From Stephanodiscus triporus (lineage: Eukaryota; Bacillariophyta; Thalassiosirophyceae; Thalassiosirales; Thalassiosiraceae): a stretch of DNA of 19,733 nucleotides. The stretch is from assembly GCA_036939755.1 (NCBI GenBank), contig JALLAZ010000624.1, positions 1 to 19,733 of the forward strand. Reading direction: 5' to 3'. Positions 17,571 through 19,733 of this stretch are shown here, piece after piece. Each line of letters starts with the position of its first letter. Within the stretch, counting starts at the first letter, position 1. The position numbers and the translations under genes are program-made. The notes beneath the pieces were generated by a model. That model was given only the letters and a program-made list of their open reading frames with translations, was not told the DNA's origin and made no database searches.

Positions 17571-19548
17571 TTACAGCATCTCCCTTGAGAATTGAAGTAC
17601 AAGAAGACTGCTAACACCAGCAAGAATTTGTGTTCGACCAAGAGCATTCTGCTTCACAATCAAGTTTAGTAGATTGTCATTGTGAGCGTTCCCCAATGAT
17701 TTGTGCTTAACTACAGCATCACTTCGTTGAATTTCAATGATCTGATCATTGCGCATTACTTTTAGTACCGGAGGAGCTTGGGAGGAGAGTTCCTTGCTAT
17801 GGATGCCGTATTTTGCTCTCGAGCAAGCGAGACCAGAACCCTCAGTGTCGTCAAAGGCATGTCTTTGATATTCTAGAAAACGAAGTATCTAGTGAAGAAG
17901 ACAGGCACCTTAAGCACAACAGGGAGCGAAAAACGTCAATCGCACTTTGCAGTTATATTCTTTTACTCTACATATTCCACAGACTGGAAAACGCTGCCAG
18001 GCTCAAATTTTCTCCTCAAATCGTGACATGAGCAATACTTCCAATTGCAGTGCTTGAACGCGTGCGGAGATTGTTTGTCCACTAACGTCTTAATTTCGTT
18101 TGCGATTGTTCGCACCTCCAGCTCGGTTTGCTCAAGAATGGATTCAAACGAAAATGGATCTATTGAATAGTCCAGATATTTTGCCTGGCCTATACTTCTA
18201 CCATTGATAGCCGATCTAGAACCATAAGCTGAAGCTTCATCAACGTGAGAAGTGAGATAAATGAGGCGCAAAGAGTTGATGTTTAGAATATTGCTCCATG
18301 TTGGTTTATTGCTTTGTTCAATTGCCATGACGTCGGTTAATCTTTGTTGAAGTACCCAAGACATGGCGTATTTGTACTCTTCGTTTTGCTGCTGCTCTGA
18401 TGCTTTGTCTGTCTGTAGAATCATCTTCCATAAAATTAAACCTGATGAGGCGAGAGACTAGATGTTAGTATACGATCAGCCCTGTTTAAAGCAAGTCTCT
18501 GTTCAAACTCACAATAAACCTTCATTTTCCAAAATTGCTCCTTCGTGATCTTATCATTGATCTTTTGGCTGTACTTGAACCAGGGCTTCTTTCCTGTCTT
18601 GTAGTCAATGATTTGCAACTGTATTTGATCTGAAGTCGTTGGTAGTATGTCAACGCAGTCTATTCTGTCAATTTTGCCCCTAACAATGAAGTCATTCGAA
18701 TTCGCTGAAGCAAATCTAGCTTGAACCCACAGTTCTCTTGCAACTGGACTCTTTGTTCGCGGGTCCTCCAAGTCGTAGTAGTTTTTCAATAGATCAAGGG
18801 AATATTTTCCCCAGTCGATCTCAGATTCAATATCATATCCTGCAATCCGTCCATCATCGCCATGTTCTCTGAATAGAACGTCATATTCGTTTTCCTTTTT
18901 TGTCCCAGTATTCTGTAAAGCATAATTATTGTTCTGTCCATCATTTGTGGCAACTACGTCATTCTCTCTTCGGTCTCCCCTCAACCTATTCCATTCCTTC
19001 CTGAATAAGTTCTCCAAATTCGTCAAGCTTCTATCGTCGGGGCTCATATCATACAACTCCTCCAAAGCCGTGTGGCAGATGATTCCCCTAGCTAGCTGTG
19101 GGGTCATGGGAGGATCAGGGCTGAGCCTGAGAATGTAGAGAAAAAAGAAGGCTTGTGGACACTTGTGAAACGTTTCCAGGGATGTGGGTGAGAGATAAGT
19201 TGGGAATGGAATTTCGGGGACGTCCTGATTTGTTAGGTTTTGTAAGATAACATAAGGATCTAAGAGGTTGTCTTTCTTCTCGGTTGTTATAGACCCTCGA
19301 GCGGTCTCCTCGGCAGAGCTGAAGAAGCGAGTTATTGTTAACTGGGAAGGGCAAGATCCATGAAATATCGGTGGGGTGACTTTCCTTGGGCATCTGAATC
19401 GAGCCGTTTGAAATGATGTCCAGGCAGCGTCATTTGACCGTGACCGCTGCCACTTCTTGCGGCACCCGCCATGCCTTAGGCGCATGGATCTTGATAAAAA
19501 TGGCATTGTGAGCAATATCTCCAGGGTGATGATGCAACGATATCTCAT
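17571..19548 (-). CDS. RecB/PDDEXK_1-family nuclease with C-terminal Cys cluster, probably organellar
   Basis: Predicted metal-dependent DNA exo/endonuclease fold of the RecB/Cas4/AddB nuclease group. Exons 19548..18513 and 18441..17972 are well supported; a third, 17888..17571, is proposed (total 607 residues). Without it the frame stops at 17963 (504 residues). Motifs: LSPTSLETFHKCP (119-131, C130); GIICHTALEEL (155-165, H159); GKIDRIDCVD (D294, D297); IIDYKTGKKP (D315-x-K317, the D-x-K of the active site); EQFWKMKVYC spanning the first splice (Q338, Y345); RLIYL strand near 404; and Cys residues C477, C482, C484 near the end, which with C130 could hold a 4Fe-4S cluster, although the spacing is not the usual CxxC...C. 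The first 60 residues are Arg/Ser-rich with few acids, like a mitochondrial or plastid presequence. Met15 is an alternative start. Family clear, exact role and location inferred. Confidence 0.85.
17889..17971 (-). other. Proposed intron 2 of the nuclease gene
   Basis: 83-bp phase-0 candidate: donor GTAGAG, pyrimidine-rich acceptor CTGTCTTCTTCACTAG. It skips the stop at 17963 and joins a 105-codon open stretch (IHSKELSSQAPPVLKVMRND, QNALGRTQILAGVSSLLVLQ) that looks like protein and ends at TAA 17571. The donor is weaker than others here, so both forms, or a separate small gene, are possible. Confidence 0.5.
18442..18512 (-). other. Intron 1 of the nuclease gene, with TACTAAC branch site
   Basis: 71-bp intron, donor GTGAGT, acceptor CTCATCAG, and a canonical branch-point sequence ATACTAACAT about 20 nt before the acceptor. 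Splicing (T|GT) gives KVYCLILWKM, the expected continuation of the RecB-family Q-x-x-x-Y helix. Confidence 0.93.
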
Positions 19549-19733
19549 TTTTTATCTCGCTGCTCTCTGCTGGTGTTCATAGCTTTCTCCTCTCTCTGTG
19601 GTGGGGATTTTCAAGGCAGGAAAGGTTTATCTTCGGGCTTTGGGTACACTTTTGTGTACCCAATCACAAGGACTACCATACACGTGTAGTCACGTGAACC
19701 CGTTGGGTCCATACTGAGAAGATCCAATGAATT
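19549..19733 (-). promoter_or_regulatory. Upstream region of the nuclease gene
   Basis: About 185 bp before the ATG at 19548. It includes a CT-rich tract (TTTCTCCTCTCTCTG, 19583-19597), a perfect inverted repeat TGGGTACAC-TTTT-GTGTACCCA at 19641-19662, a 10-bp palindrome TACACGTGTA at 19679-19688 containing a CACGTG box, and a second CACGTG at 19691-19696. CACGTG is the classic core of bZIP/bHLH sites; any role here is inferred from position. Confidence 0.6.

Overview
The window looks nuclear and eukaryotic. Several coding regions are joined by short spliceosomal introns (54-173 bp, GTAAGT/GTGAGT-type donors, one with a textbook TACTAAC branch site). Genes are spaced a few hundred bases apart on both strands, and there are no operons or ribosome-binding sites. 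The short introns, overall composition and a diatom-like zinc/beta module in the first gene suggest a photosynthetic stramenopile, most likely a diatom. That placement is inference. No tRNA, rRNA, CRISPR array or virus/transposon core gene was seen.

Layout. (1) 1-5579 (perhaps to 5908), minus: a very large ubiquitin-system protein that runs off the left edge. In order it carries a PDZ-like domain, an exact 21-residue tandem duplication, a Cys/His zinc module, an RBR-RING1-like C3HC4 finger and a USP-type deubiquitinase core with a clear Cys box assembled across two introns. (2) 5909-7186: no gene; a family of diverged direct repeats followed by a 15-bp minisatellite of about 36 units. (3) 7179-9389, minus: a GC-rich island with strongly GC3-biased coding-like stretches that change frame repeatedly, three times at G/C homopolymers. 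It is either a gene with assembly indels, a gene with several tiny introns, or a decaying gene. (4) 9853-10580, plus: SEC11, the catalytic subunit of the ER signal peptidase, two exons. (5) 11096-12583, minus: an MRG15/Eaf3 chromatin reader (chromo barrel + MRG domain). (6) 13021-15552, plus: an 843-residue coiled-coil protein of unknown function, divergent from MRG15 across a 437-bp shared promoter. A 91-codon ORF starts 23 nt after its stop. (7) 15852-17570: AT-rich intergenic DNA with hairpins, then a doubtful spliced gene at 16627-17207 containing a diverged 73-bp tandem duplication. (8) 17571-19548, minus: a RecB/PDDEXK_1-type nuclease with a C-terminal cysteine cluster, spliced from two certain exons and one proposed exon. 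Its upstream region has a perfect 22-bp hairpin and two CACGTG boxes.

The genes do not form a pathway. SEC11 and MRG15 are ordinary housekeeping genes. The most unusual items are the single polypeptide that combines an E3-like RING with a deubiquitinase core, and the GC-rich frame-switching locus beside the minisatellite.
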